Positions 16,005 through 23,861 of a stretch of 32,846 nucleotides of DNA are shown in pieces. The translations under genes were made by a program, and so were the position numbers. Source of the stretch: Chloroflexota bacterium (GTDB taxonomy: Bacteria; Chloroflexota; Anaerolineae; Promineifilales; Promineifilaceae); contig PDQY01000043.1 of assembly GCA_002746795.1 (NCBI GenBank), positions 1 through 32,846 of the forward strand, given 5' to 3'. Each line of letters starts with the position of its first letter. The stretch's first letter is position 1. The notes under the pieces are model-generated. The model was not told the DNA's origin, ran no database searches, and worked only from the letters and a program-made list of their open reading frames with translations.

Positions 16005-17558
16005 ATGAGCAAGGTATTTACATACGACACCACCCTTCGTGATGGCACGCAGCGGGAAGGCATCTCCCTTTCCCTGGAAGACAAACTGAAAATCGCCAAA
16101 AAACTGGATGAGTTTGGCATTGACTACATCGAAGGGGGTTGGCCTGGCTCTAACCCCAAAGATGTAGACTTCTTTCGTAAAGTGTCTACGTTAAATTTGA
16201 AGCATGCCAAAGTAACCGCCTTTGGCTCTACCCGGCGCAAGCATGTCAACGTGGCGGAAGATCCTAACATCATCGCTTTGCTGGACGCCGGTACACCAGT
16301 TATCACCTTGGTGGGCAAAAGCTGGGATCTGCATGTGACAGATGTTTTACAAACCACTACGGCAGAAAACCTCAACATGATTGGCGAAAGTGTGGCTTAC
16401 TGCCGCGAACAAGGCAGAGAAGTTATCTACGACGCCGAGCATTTCTTCGATGGGTACAAAGCCAATCCAGAATATGCCCTTGCTGCTGTGAAAACGGCCG
16501 CGGTTAACGGAGCCAACAGCGTGGTGCTGTGCGATACCAACGGCGGCTCCCTGCCCTGGGAAGTCGAAGAAATTGTGCGTGATGTGAAAGCGCAGTTGGG
16601 CAACACTCCCATCGGCATCCACACTCACGATGATGGCGGTGTAGGCGACGCCAATAGTTTGGCCGCAGTTCGTGCAGGCGCCACGCAGGTGCAAGGCACC
16701 ATCAACGGTTATGGCGAACGAGTGGCCAACAGTAATCTGTGTACTGTCATCCCTGACTTGCAGCTCAAAATGGGTATGACATGTGTCCCAGACGAAAATC
16801 TCGCCAAACTGACTGAGTTATCGCGCTACGTGGCTGAAGTTGCCAATTTGACTCACGACACGCAGTTTCCTTTTGTGGGCGCCAATGCGTTTGCCCACAA
16901 GGGTGGCATTCACGTGGCGGCTATGCGCAAGAACCCGTTGAGCTATCAACATATCGAACCACTGCTGGTGGGCAATAAACAACGCAGTGTAGTTTCTGAG
17001 CTTTCGGGGCGAGGCAATCTAGTTGACAAAGCTGAACAATTTGGTCTCGATACTGACAGTCTCGATTTGAAAGCTGCCCTGGAAAAAATCAAGGAAATGG
17101 AAAACAAAGGCTTCACCTATGAAGGAGCCGAAGCCTCTGTAGAACTGCTCATGCGCCGTACTCATCCCGCCTATGTGCCTCCCTTTGAACTGATCGATTT
17201 CATGGTTGTGGTGCAGCGGCGCAAGCGGCGTGGTATGCTGGCCGAAGCTACCGTGAAAGTGCGCGTTGGTCCCAAAATTATCCATACCGCCGCCGAAGGT
17301 AATGGCCCTGTGAATGCTTTGGATGGGGCGCTGCGTCGTGCTTTGCTAGATGTCTATCCTCGTTTGGAAAATGCAAAATTAGCAGACTACAAGGTGCGCA
17401 TCATCGACAGCGACAATGCCACTGCTGCTACTACTCGCGTCCTCATCGACACGGTTTATGGCACGAAACATTGGTCTACCATCGGTGCCAGCTCTAACAT
17501 CATTGAAGCCAGCTGGCTGGCGTTGGCGGATAGTATGGAGTATGCCCTGCTCCAGTAA
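16005..17558 (+). CDS. cimA: (R)-citramalate synthase
   Basis: CimA condenses pyruvate with acetyl-CoA to citramalate, which LeuCD and LeuB convert to 2-oxobutyrate, giving isoleucine without threonine deaminase. The 517-residue protein has YDTTLRDGTQREGISLSLEDKLKI, EGGWPGSNPKD, HTHDDGGVGDANSLAAVRAGA, NGYGERVANSNL and HKGGIHVAA. These fit the citramalate-synthase branch rather than LeuA; a C-terminal regulatory domain is present. ATG 16005 follows GAGGAG (15993-15998); the upstream in-frame extension to 15930 has no support. The presence of leuA in the same cluster supports separate roles for the two enzymes. Confidence 0.93.
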   Translation: MSKVFTYDTTLRDGTQREGISLSLEDKLKIAKKLDEFGIDYIEGGWPGSNPKDVDFFRKVSTLNLKHAKVTAFGSTRRKHVNVAEDPNIIALLDAGTPVITLVGKSWDLHVTDVLQTTTAENLNMIGESVAYCREQGREVIYDAEHFFDGYKANPEYALAAVKTAAVNGANSVVLCDTNGGSLPWEVEEIVRDVKAQLGNTPIGIHTHDDGGVGDANSLAAVRAGATQVQGTINGYGERVANSNLCTVIPDLQLKMGMTCVPDENLAKLTELSRYVAEVANLTHDTQFPFVGANAFAHKGGIHVAAMRKNPLSYQHIEPLLVGNKQRSVVSELSGRGNLVDKAEQFGLDTDSLDLKAALEKIKEMENKGFTYEGAEASVELLMRRTHPAYVPPFELIDFMVVVQRRKRRGMLAEATVKVRVGPKIIHTAAEGNGPVNALDGALRRALLDVYPRLENAKLADYKVRIIDSDNATAATTRVLIDTVYGTKHWSTIGASSNIIEASWLALADSMEYALLQ

Positions 17559-17575
17559 CTTTTGATCCATGACTC

Positions 17576-17615
17576 AAGACGAAGGATGACAGCCGGGCTA
17601 TGGTCTTTCGTCTTT
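17576..17615 (+). other. Imperfect hairpin between cimA and the J-domain gene
   Basis: AAGACGAA at about 17576-17583 pairs with TTCGTCTT at about 17607-17614, with further partial pairing inside the loop. It may end or attenuate cimA transcription or be another dispersed repeat. It argues that the following gene starts downstream of it, at 17634 or 17643. Confidence 0.4.
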
Positions 17616-17633
17616 GGTCGCTTTTGGGGCACA

Positions 17634-18638
17634 ATGACGCGCATGTTTGACCGCAAGTTAACTGAAACCACGAATAATTGGCGCGAACAAGTTGAGGAAC
17701 TGCAAAAGCTGTTGTCGGTTGTGCAGGGGGCTCTCATTGATGCGGAGACTGGTTTGGCTGAACGTTTAGCAGCTATCCATGCCTTTGAGTTTAAACTACG
17801 TAAGTTGACTGCCTTTCTGGTCAATCGGCTGGATAAATTGGAAGCGGAGATCCAGGCTTTTCGCCAACAACTCCGTCATCTTGACCAGGGATTTGGCGAT
17901 GCCGGTGAGGGCACCTGGTCGATGGATGACGTGGAAGATGTGGCAACCGGTGAAGGGGCACAAGCTGAAGGGGAGTATCGCTATCGTGAGGCCGCACCGG
18001 ATGTGGCTCCGCAGGAGTTAGATGAGGATGAGGGAGCGGAGCTTAAGAAGCTTTACCGGATTTTAGCGCGTCGTTTTCACCCTGATTTGGCACTGGATAA
18101 GGCTGACCGGGAACATCGCACTCAACTTATGATGGCCATCAATGCCGCTTACGCCGCTCAAGACCTGGAAAGGTTGCGTCAACTGGCGTTGGAGCCGGAT
18201 TCGGTGCATGAATTGAACCTTGCTGATTCTGACCAACTGTTGGCAGAGGCGCTGCTGCGTGAAGTGGATCGCTGCCGCCGTCGTCTCAAGGAGATTGAGG
18301 AGGAGATGGCTCGCTTGGAGAAACACAACAGTGCGAAGTTGATGAAACAGGCAGAACAGGCGGAGGCAAACGGCCGTTCCTGGGAAGATGAAATCCTCGA
18401 ACAACTGCAAGAGCAAATCAATCGCAAAATGGTAGAACGGGACGTGCTCCAACAAGAGGTCGCACACCATTCTGGTTCTGAATCCAAAGTGGCTGGGGAT
18501 GCCTTTGCCGATGCTGTCTGGGATATTACCCTTGACTATGCATACGAAGAGGATCCGGACATTGAGGCAGAGGAGTATTACAATCGACGACGTGACAAGT
18601 TTAATTTTGAGGAAGATATTCTGGACGATAATGAATGA
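17634..18638 (+). CDS. J-domain protein with coiled-coil flanks
   Basis: This protein of about 334 residues has a central J-like domain: LKKLYRILARRFHPDLA with the HPD tripeptide at 149-151, then MMAINAAYAAQDLERL. J-domains stimulate Hsp70 (DnaK) ATPase. On each side are long, charged helices likely to form coiled coils (N-terminal about 5-90, C-terminal about 195-280), and the C-terminus is acidic (DDNE). No zinc-finger or client-binding DnaJ domain is present, so it is not a general DnaJ. The start is uncertain: ATG 17634 is chosen because a hairpin covers 17576-17615, but ATG 17643 or TTG 17562 are possible. It sits between cimA and leuB with no known link to them. Its 3' end runs into a heptamer repeat array. 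Confidence 0.75.
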   Translation: MTRMFDRKLTETTNNWREQVEELQKLLSVVQGALIDAETGLAERLAAIHAFEFKLRKLTAFLVNRLDKLEAEIQAFRQQLRHLDQGFGDAGEGTWSMDDVEDVATGEGAQAEGEYRYREAAPDVAPQELDEDEGAELKKLYRILARRFHPDLALDKADREHRTQLMMAINAAYAAQDLERLRQLALEPDSVHELNLADSDQLLAEALLREVDRCRRRLKEIEEEMARLEKHNSAKLMKQAEQAEANGRSWEDEILEQLQEQINRKMVERDVLQQEVAHHSGSESKVAGDAFADAVWDITLDYAYEEDPDIEAEEYYNRRRDKFNFEEDILDDNE

Positions 18639-18746
18639 GGAATGGGGAATTGTGAATTGTGAATTGTGAATGGTGAATGGTGAATTGTGAATGGTGAATT
18701 GTGAATTGTGAATGGGGAATTGTGAATTGTGAATTGTGAACGGGGA
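18635..18746 (+). repeat. Tandem heptamer array, 16 units
   Basis: Sixteen uninterrupted 7-bp units follow the pattern ATKGKGA, mostly ATTGTGA with ATGGTGA and ATGGGGA variants; the first (ATGAGGA) and last (ACGGGGA) are diverged. The first unit overlaps the TGA stop of the J-domain gene (18636-18638). The array ends 66 bp before leuB. Variation is confined almost entirely to positions 3 and 5 of the unit. Confidence 0.95.
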
Positions 18747-18812
18747 ATGGTCTTTGCCTGAGGCTGACGGGAAGGGCCAACTCAACTGACAAACCTCAAA
18801 GAAGGAGAAATC

Positions 18813-19889
18813 ATGGAAGCAAAAATAACCTTATTGCCCGGTGATGGGATCGGGCCGGAAGTCGTAGCGGAAGCCCAGAAAGTATTGGACGTGGTCGCCA
18901 GCAAGTATGGCCACACTTTTAGCTACAGCAGTCACATCGCTGGCGGCATTGCCATCGACGAGACGGGCAATCCGCTGCCAGAGGAAACGCTGAGCGCGTG
19001 CCTGAAAAGCGATGCCGTGCTGCTGGGCGCGGTCGGTGGCCCCAAGTGGAGTGATCCCACTGCTAAAGTGCGTCCCGAACAAGGGCTGCTCAAACTGCGC
19101 AAATCTCTCAACGCTTTTGCCAATCTGCGCCCTGTCAAAGTATTTGACGCTTTGGCTGAAGCCAGTCCGCTTAAGGCAGAAAAAGTGCAAGGCGTGGATA
19201 TTATGTTTGTGCGTGAATTAACTGGCGGCATTTACTTTGGCACCCCCCAAGGGCGGGAGGTGGTTGCAGAAGGGCGCAGTGGGTTTGACACGCTGCGCTA
19301 CAACGAGATGGAAATCCGGCGGGTGTTGGAAGTGGCGTTTACCTTGGCACGAGGACGAAACCGCAAAGTCACCTCAGTCGATAAGGCCAATGTGTTGACC
19401 ACGATGCGTGTCTGGCGCGAAGTGGCGCATGAGGTTGCCGCTGAAAATCCTGATGTAGCATACGAGGATCTGCTGGTTGATGCCATGGCGATGTATCTCA
19501 TCAACCGTCCCACCGACTTTGATGTCGTCGTCACTGGCAATATGTTTGGCGATATTCTTTCAGACGAAGCCTCGATGATTACCGGCTCGTTGGGCATGCT
19601 GCCTTCCGCCTCTCTCGGTGAAAAAGGCGCTATCGGCTTATACGAACCGATCCACGGTTCAGCGCCTGACATTGCCGGACAAGGTATTGCCAATCCGCTG
19701 GCTACGATATTATCAGCAGCGATGATGCTGCGTTGGACGTTTGGGTTGGAGGCAGAGGCAGATGCGGTGGAAACGGCCGTTTCCCAGGTTCTAGCCGCCG
19801 GACATCGCACTGGCGACATCGCCTACCACGGCGAAACCCCCTTAGGGACGGAAGCGATGGGGGATCTTGTGGCAAAGGCTTTGAGCTAA
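18813..19889 (+). CDS. leuB: 3-isopropylmalate dehydrogenase
   Basis: LeuB oxidises and decarboxylates 3-isopropylmalate with NAD+ in leucine synthesis; it can also process 3-methylmalate made through CimA. The 358-residue protein has [29 protein letters not shown], the metal-binding [24 protein letters not shown] and [19 protein letters not shown]. The start has GAAGGAG upstream (about 18799-18805). It is the last gene of the branched-chain block and faces a minus-strand gene. One AACGGCCGTT at 19772 encodes Thr-Ala-Val. Confidence 0.97.
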   Translation: MEAKITLLPGDGIGPEVVAEAQKVLDVVASKYGHTFSYSSHIAGGIAIDETGNPLPEETLSACLKSDAVLLGAVGGPKWSDPTAKVRPEQGLLKLRKSLNAFANLRPVKVFDALAEASPLKAEKVQGVDIMFVRELTGGIYFGTPQGREVVAEGRSGFDTLRYNEMEIRRVLEVAFTLARGRNRKVTSVDKANVLTTMRVWREVAHEVAAENPDVAYEDLLVDAMAMYLINRPTDFDVVVTGNMFGDILSDEASMITGSLGMLPSASLGEKGAIGLYEPIHGSAPDIAGQGIANPLATILSAAMMLRWTFGLEAEADAVETAVSQVLAAGHRTGDIAYHGETPLGTEAMGDLVAKALS

Positions 19890-19900
19890 AGAAAAAAAGT

Positions 19901-19961
19901 CAGTGATCGGTGATCGGTAAACAGTGCGCAGTAAACATCGTTCACCGATCACAAATCACTG
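19901..19961 (-). terminator. Terminator between leuB and the PPi-phosphofructokinase gene
   Basis: CAGTGAT (19901-19907) pairs with ATCACTG (19955-19961), and TGATCGGT (19911-19918) with ACCGATCA (19944-19951), giving a long stem. Read on the minus strand it is followed by seven T (the A run at 19892-19898), so it best serves the minus-strand gene. It may also slow plus-strand transcripts from leuB. Confidence 0.65.
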
Positions 19962-19976
19962 TTCAAGACACACTCC

Positions 19977-21182
19977 CTACCCCTCACTCGTCATAATCAT
20001 CAACGGTTTCATCTCGAAACTCTTGTAGTGTGGTCGCAAGCGAGCTGTGTTGTAGAACTCTTTGACATTAACGAACTTTTTCCTGCTGGTCACCACTGTA
20101 ATCGGCACATTGTCGTAACGGCCGTTCTTGAGTACCACTAAACGGCCGTGAATATTATTCAAAATCAAGTCCAACGCCAAATTGCCATACGCCATAGGCA
20201 CAATCGAATCCACCGCATCTGGATCACCACAACGTACTAAATAACCCAGTTTCTGGTTAATGGGATTGATACGTTTGCCACCATTGTACTTGGGCGACAA
20301 CTCCTTGAGCTTCTGACCAACAACCTCACCAATGCCCCCCAGTTTAGCATGACCATACATATCTTTTTCAGAGCCTTTGAAGATCATATCGCCACCTTCA
20401 AACATAGACCCTTCAGAGATCAAAACCACAGAATAGCAGCTGGGATTCTTGTACCGGTCTTCTGCCAGCAGCTCCGTCAAACGTTCAATATCAAATTTGA
20501 ACTCAGGAATAACACAACGATTCGCCGCACCAGCCATCGTGGGCAGCATCGCTGTAAAACCAGCATAACGACCAAACACCTCCAGCACCAAGAACCGCTC
20601 ATGCGAACCCGCAGAGGTGCGTAGTCGATTCGTCATTTCAATGGTGCGCGTCACACACGTGCTAAAGCCGATACAATAATCCGTACCAGGTACATCATTA
20701 TCCATTGTCTTAGGAATGGCAACCACATTGACACCATGTTGGTACAATGTCACCCCATAGCTTAACGTGTCATCCCCACCAATTGGAATCAAATAATCAA
20801 TCCCCAAATATTCCAAATTCTTGATAATTTCAGGCGTGAGGTCGTTAATTTCCTGGTTATACGTATCCCTTAGATGCTCTGGGACATCCTTTTTGGGCAT
20901 GTGGCTCGGACGAGTACGGGAACTATGCAAAAACGTCCCCCCCGTGCGCCCCGCTTTGTTGACAATATCTTCCGTCAACTCCTGATAATTGTCACTATTG
21001 TCTGCTTTTTTATCGCGGATCAACTCCGTGATACCTGCCCATCCCCGTCGTAAACCAATCACTCTATACCCTTCACGCACTGCACGAATGGTAACGGCAC
21101 GAATGGCTGGATTGAGTCCAGGTACGTCACCACCCCCCGTAAGAATGCCAATGACGCCTTTTGTTTTCTTGATTTGTGCCAT
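19977..21182 (-). CDS. pfp: Phosphofructokinase, probably PPi-dependent
   Basis: This 401-residue group A phosphofructokinase phosphorylates fructose 6-phosphate at C1. The residues that decide the phosphate donor point to pyrophosphate: GGDD at 135-138 (ATP enzymes have GGDG) and PKTMDND at 157-163 (ATP enzymes have PGTIDND). Other motifs are GILTGGGDVPGLN and EVFGRYAGF. The start has AGGAGG upstream on the minus strand. A PPi enzyme works near equilibrium, so it can serve glycolysis and gluconeogenesis. The gene lies directly downstream of a second, tandem phosphofructokinase on the same strand, separated by 144 bp. Two palindromes lie near its 3' end (20117 exact, 20141 with one mismatch). 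The donor call rests on known residue rules, not on an assay. Confidence 0.9.
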   Translation of the reverse strand: MAQIKKTKGVIGILTGGGDVPGLNPAIRAVTIRAVREGYRVIGLRRGWAGITELIRDKKADNSDNYQELTEDIVNKAGRTGGTFLHSSRTRPSHMPKKDVPEHLRDTYNQEINDLTPEIIKNLEYLGIDYLIPIGGDDTLSYGVTLYQHGVNVVAIPKTMDNDVPGTDYCIGFSTCVTRTIEMTNRLRTSAGSHERFLVLEVFGRYAGFTAMLPTMAGAANRCVIPEFKFDIERLTELLAEDRYKNPSCYSVVLISEGSMFEGGDMIFKGSEKDMYGHAKLGGIGEVVGQKLKELSPKYNGGKRINPINQKLGYLVRCGDPDAVDSIVPMAYGNLALDLILNNIHGRLVVLKNGRYDNVPITVVTSRKKFVNVKEFYNTARLRPHYKSFEMKPLMIMTSEG

Positions 21183-21248
21183 GAGAAATACCTCCTAAAT
21201 TAATATATGAACAAAAAATGAACCAATCTTATCAATCACGATTCTCTT

Positions 21249-21338
21249 AGTGACCTTCTAAAAATTAGTCCCCGTTTTTCAGGGGGAAAGGTCACTTGAA
21301 GCGCCTCCATTAATTCTGTTACTTATTTATGGATGCGC
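21249..21338 (+). repeat. Family A intergenic repeat, copy A3
   Basis: Hairpin 1 runs from GTGACC (21250) to GGTCAC (about 21290-21295), and hairpin 2 pairs GCGCCTCCAT (21301-21310) with ATGGATGCGC (21329-21338). It separates the two phosphofructokinase genes. Its last bases overlap the 3' end of the tandem enzyme: the TAA stop and final Ala-His-Pro codons lie inside the hairpin. Confidence 0.85.
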
Positions 21339-23555
21339 ACTTATCTGCGGTTTAGCTTGCGCCAACAAATCAACAATCTGACGCAATCCCATCCACCATT
21401 GTTCTTTGGGACGTCCATGTTTACTATCTACCATGCGGGGCAGCTCTTCCATGCTGGTTAGTTCAAATTCACCACCAACAAGCCCTATAAAAGAACTGTT
21501 TGTCTTTCCTTCATTTATCTGCTTTTCCAAGTAATCGATGCAATCAGACGCCAACCGCGTCGCCAAAATACGATCATACGGTGTAGGATTCCCACCTTGC
21601 TGTAAATGACCCAAAATTGCTTGACGCACGTCAAACAAATTGCCGCCTTCTTCTTCAAACAAAGCTCGCATAAAATCAGTGGTATAGATGTCGTTGGCAT
21701 GTTCATTACGAATCATCAACCCCACACGTTTACCTTGCTCAAAGCCATCAATCAACATGTTCGTGTCCCTAACCATATCTGCCAAAGTCACACCATCTTC
21801 ATGGATATAAACACGCTCGGCACCAGTGGCCAAGCCTGACATCAAAGCGAGATAGCCACAATAATGCCCCATCACTTCCACCACAAAAGTGCGGCGAGAA
21901 GCCACGGCCGACTGCTTAATTTTGTCAACGGCATCTACAATGCTGTTCAGGGCTGTATCTGCGCCAACGCTCAATTGTGAACCAGGTAAGTTGTTATTGA
22001 TGCTGGCCGGCAAGCAAATCATGGGAATGTCAAAAGCAGGATAATTTTCCCTGAGCCGGAACATTTCATGAACGGCTTGATAGCCGGTAAGCCCGCCAAT
22101 CATCAGGATAGCTTCTAATTGGTACTCTTCCAGGTTACGCGCAATGGCGTACCATTCACCACCTTGGGGAACGGTACGGTTGGTACCCAGTTCAGAGCCG
22201 CCCATCGGCGCCAAACCAGCTACGCTCATCCAATCAAGCTCCTTAATTTCACCACGAATCAAGCCCCGGAACCCACGATTAACTCCCATCATAATGTGGC
22301 CTTTATCTACGCCTAAACGCACAGCCGCACGAACGGCCGTATTCATTCCTGGTGACGGCCCACCTGCATTTAACACAGCGATACGCATCCGGCGCTGACC
22401 TGGTATCGGTTCATGAGGTAAAGCACGAACCAAGGTGCGCAAGGTGCGGAAGGATTTGTTGAAGCTGCACCCGCGCAAATCCATCGCGGTTTCAAATTCG
22501 CCAGCTTGCACCGCATTGCCCACGGCTTGCGTTAATTCAAGACATTTTGCCAATGGGGTTCGAGTAATGATGTTCCCTTGAATCCCCATGACAAATGGTT
22601 CTACACCAGGTTCATCATTGAGTAATTCTTTTACGGCTTGAACGCCTAATTGTGTGGCTAGATTTCTATCAAAAGCACTGGGAGACCCGCCACGCTGCAC
22701 ATGGCCTAACACGGTGATCCGCGTATCTTCCCCCAGCCTTTCTTCCAGCGTTTTGCGAACATGTTCGCTGGTGATGGGCTTGCCATATCTATCTTGGGCA
22801 CCTTCAGCCACAATGACAATGCTGTCACGGCGGCCAATTTCACGCCCTTGGGACAAGACATCACACATTTTGTCTTCCCAGTTATCAAGATTGGGCGGCG
22901 CTTCAGGAATCAACACCCAGTCTGCACCAGTGGCTAACCCAGCCATCAAAGCTAGATAACCACAATGCCGCCCCATGACTTCAATGACGAAACTGCGTTG
23001 GTGGCTGGCAGCGGTGCTGGTAATGGCATCTACAGCTTCAACGATACGATGCAGGGCAGTATCTGCGCCAGTGGTCATGTCGGAGCCGTACATGTCGTTA
23101 TCGATGGAACCGATGATGCCAGCTAATGCCAACTGGGGATGCTTCTGGGCTGCTTTCTGGCTAATTCTTTTGGCTTTTACCAATTCTTGGAGCAAACCAG
23201 GCCATTCTTGATGCAGCAAGTTGGCTCCGGTCAGGCTGCCATCCCCCCCAACACAAACCAGGGTGTCGATACCCGCTTTGATTAAGTTTTCTACGGCTTT
23301 AAGGCGACCCGCGCGTTCTCGAAATTCTATGCTGCGCGCAGAGCCAATCATAGTGCCACCTTGATAGAGGATACCGCCCACATCATTCCAGGAAATTGGG
23401 CGAATATTGTCGCCGCCATCTACCATGCCCTGGTAGCCTTCGTAAATTGCTAACACTTCTGTACCGTAGTCCAAAGCAGCGCGGACAACTGCTCGCACTG
23501 CAGCATTCATGCCTTGAGCGTCACCACCACTTGTGAACACGCCTATTTTGTCCAT
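21327..23555 (-). CDS. pfkA: Tandem-domain phosphofructokinase resembling the eukaryotic type
   Basis: This protein has two phosphofructokinase halves in one chain of 742 residues, the layout of fungal and animal ATP-dependent enzymes. The N half keeps the catalytic set: SGGDAQGMNAAVR, GGDGS at 103-107 (ATP type), GSIDND at 149-154 with the catalytic Asp, and EVMGRHCGYLAL. The C half (from about 390) has GGLTG for GGDGS and PASINNNLPG at 516-525, so the catalytic Asp is replaced by Asn. That suits an allosteric rather than catalytic role, as in eukaryotes. EVMGHYCGYLAL and PKEQWW near the end also fit. ATG 23555 is chosen because GAAGG lies 6 nt upstream; a TTG at 23561 has no space for a ribosome-binding site. 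The extreme C-terminus is encoded by repeat A3. Confidence 0.9.
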   Translation of the reverse strand: MDKIGVFTSGGDAQGMNAAVRAVVRAALDYGTEVLAIYEGYQGMVDGGDNIRPISWNDVGGILYQGGTMIGSARSIEFRERAGRLKAVENLIKAGIDTLVCVGGDGSLTGANLLHQEWPGLLQELVKAKRISQKAAQKHPQLALAGIIGSIDNDMYGSDMTTGADTALHRIVEAVDAITSTAASHQRSFVIEVMGRHCGYLALMAGLATGADWVLIPEAPPNLDNWEDKMCDVLSQGREIGRRDSIVIVAEGAQDRYGKPITSEHVRKTLEERLGEDTRITVLGHVQRGGSPSAFDRNLATQLGVQAVKELLNDEPGVEPFVMGIQGNIITRTPLAKCLELTQAVGNAVQAGEFETAMDLRGCSFNKSFRTLRTLVRALPHEPIPGQRRMRIAVLNAGGPSPGMNTAVRAAVRLGVDKGHIMMGVNRGFRGLIRGEIKELDWMSVAGLAPMGGSELGTNRTVPQGGEWYAIARNLEEYQLEAILMIGGLTGYQAVHEMFRLRENYPAFDIPMICLPASINNNLPGSQLSVGADTALNSIVDAVDKIKQSAVASRRTFVVEVMGHYCGYLALMSGLATGAERVYIHEDGVTLADMVRDTNMLIDGFEQGKRVGLMIRNEHANDIYTTDFMRALFEEEGGNLFDVRQAILGHLQQGGNPTPYDRILATRLASDCIDYLEKQINEGKTNSSFIGLVGGEFELTSMEELPRMVDSKHGRPKEQWWMGLRQIVDLLAQAKPQISAHP

Positions 23556-23574
23556 TATCAACCTTCTTTATTAT

Positions 23575-23621
23575 TGGCTGCCGCTGATGTGTTTATGTGA
23601 CATCATGTCAGGTGGCAGCCA
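23575..23621 (-). promoter_or_regulatory. Hairpin with central palindrome in the tandem phosphofructokinase leader
   Basis: TGGCTGCC (23575-23582) pairs with GGCAGCCA (23614-23621), and TGATGT (23585-23590) with ACATCA (23600-23605). Inside lies a 13-bp palindrome, TGACAT-C-ATGTCA (23598-23610). On the minus strand the element ends 19 nt before the start codon. It could be an RNA structure in the leader or a repressor site. Confidence 0.45.
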
Positions 23622-23721
23622 CTCTTTTGTCAAGTGTAAATGCCCTGAAGTCAGGTTTGCGCCAGTGGGAAAATTTTGAGTGGGACGCTGCTGAGCGTGG
23701 ACTCTGTAGCTCTATTTTTTG

Positions 23722-23810
23722 GTGACCGTCTAAACATTAGTCCCTGTTTTTCAGAGGGAAAGGTCACTTGAAGCGCATCTATCAATTCCGTCACTTATTG
23801 ATGGGTGCGC
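23722..23810 (+). repeat. Family A intergenic repeat, copy A4
   Basis: Hairpin 1 pairs GTGACC (23722-23727) with GGTCAC (23762-23767). Its inner stem CCCT.../AGAGGG differs from the CCCC/GGGG of other copies. Hairpin 2 runs from GCGCATCTAT (23773-23782) to ATGGGTGCGC (23801-23810). It lies 52 bp downstream (in minus-strand terms, upstream in coordinates) of the lipoprotein stop at 23862. Confidence 0.85.
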
Positions 23811-23861
23811 ACTTAATAGTACATTTTTCGGGCTGTTTGGCAACTTTTGAGATATTTGTTT

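Larger units (their letters stand above)
23556..23861. other. Intergenic region, 306 bp
   Basis: This spacer separates the 5' end of the tandem phosphofructokinase gene from the 3' end of the lipoprotein gene, both on the minus strand. It holds the hairpin/palindrome at 23575-23621 and repeat copy A4 (23722-23810). The remaining roughly 100 bp (23622-23721) shows nothing I recognise; a phosphofructokinase promoter is expected there. Confidence 0.6.

Noticed and set aside
18635..18746. CRISPR array
   Set aside because: Units are 7 bp and contiguous with no spacers, and no cas genes are nearby.
18063..18785. 240-residue minus-strand frame over the J-domain gene and heptamer array
   Set aside because: It consists of antisense of a real gene plus translated repeat; composition is repetitive (SQFTIHN-like units) and no start context is present.
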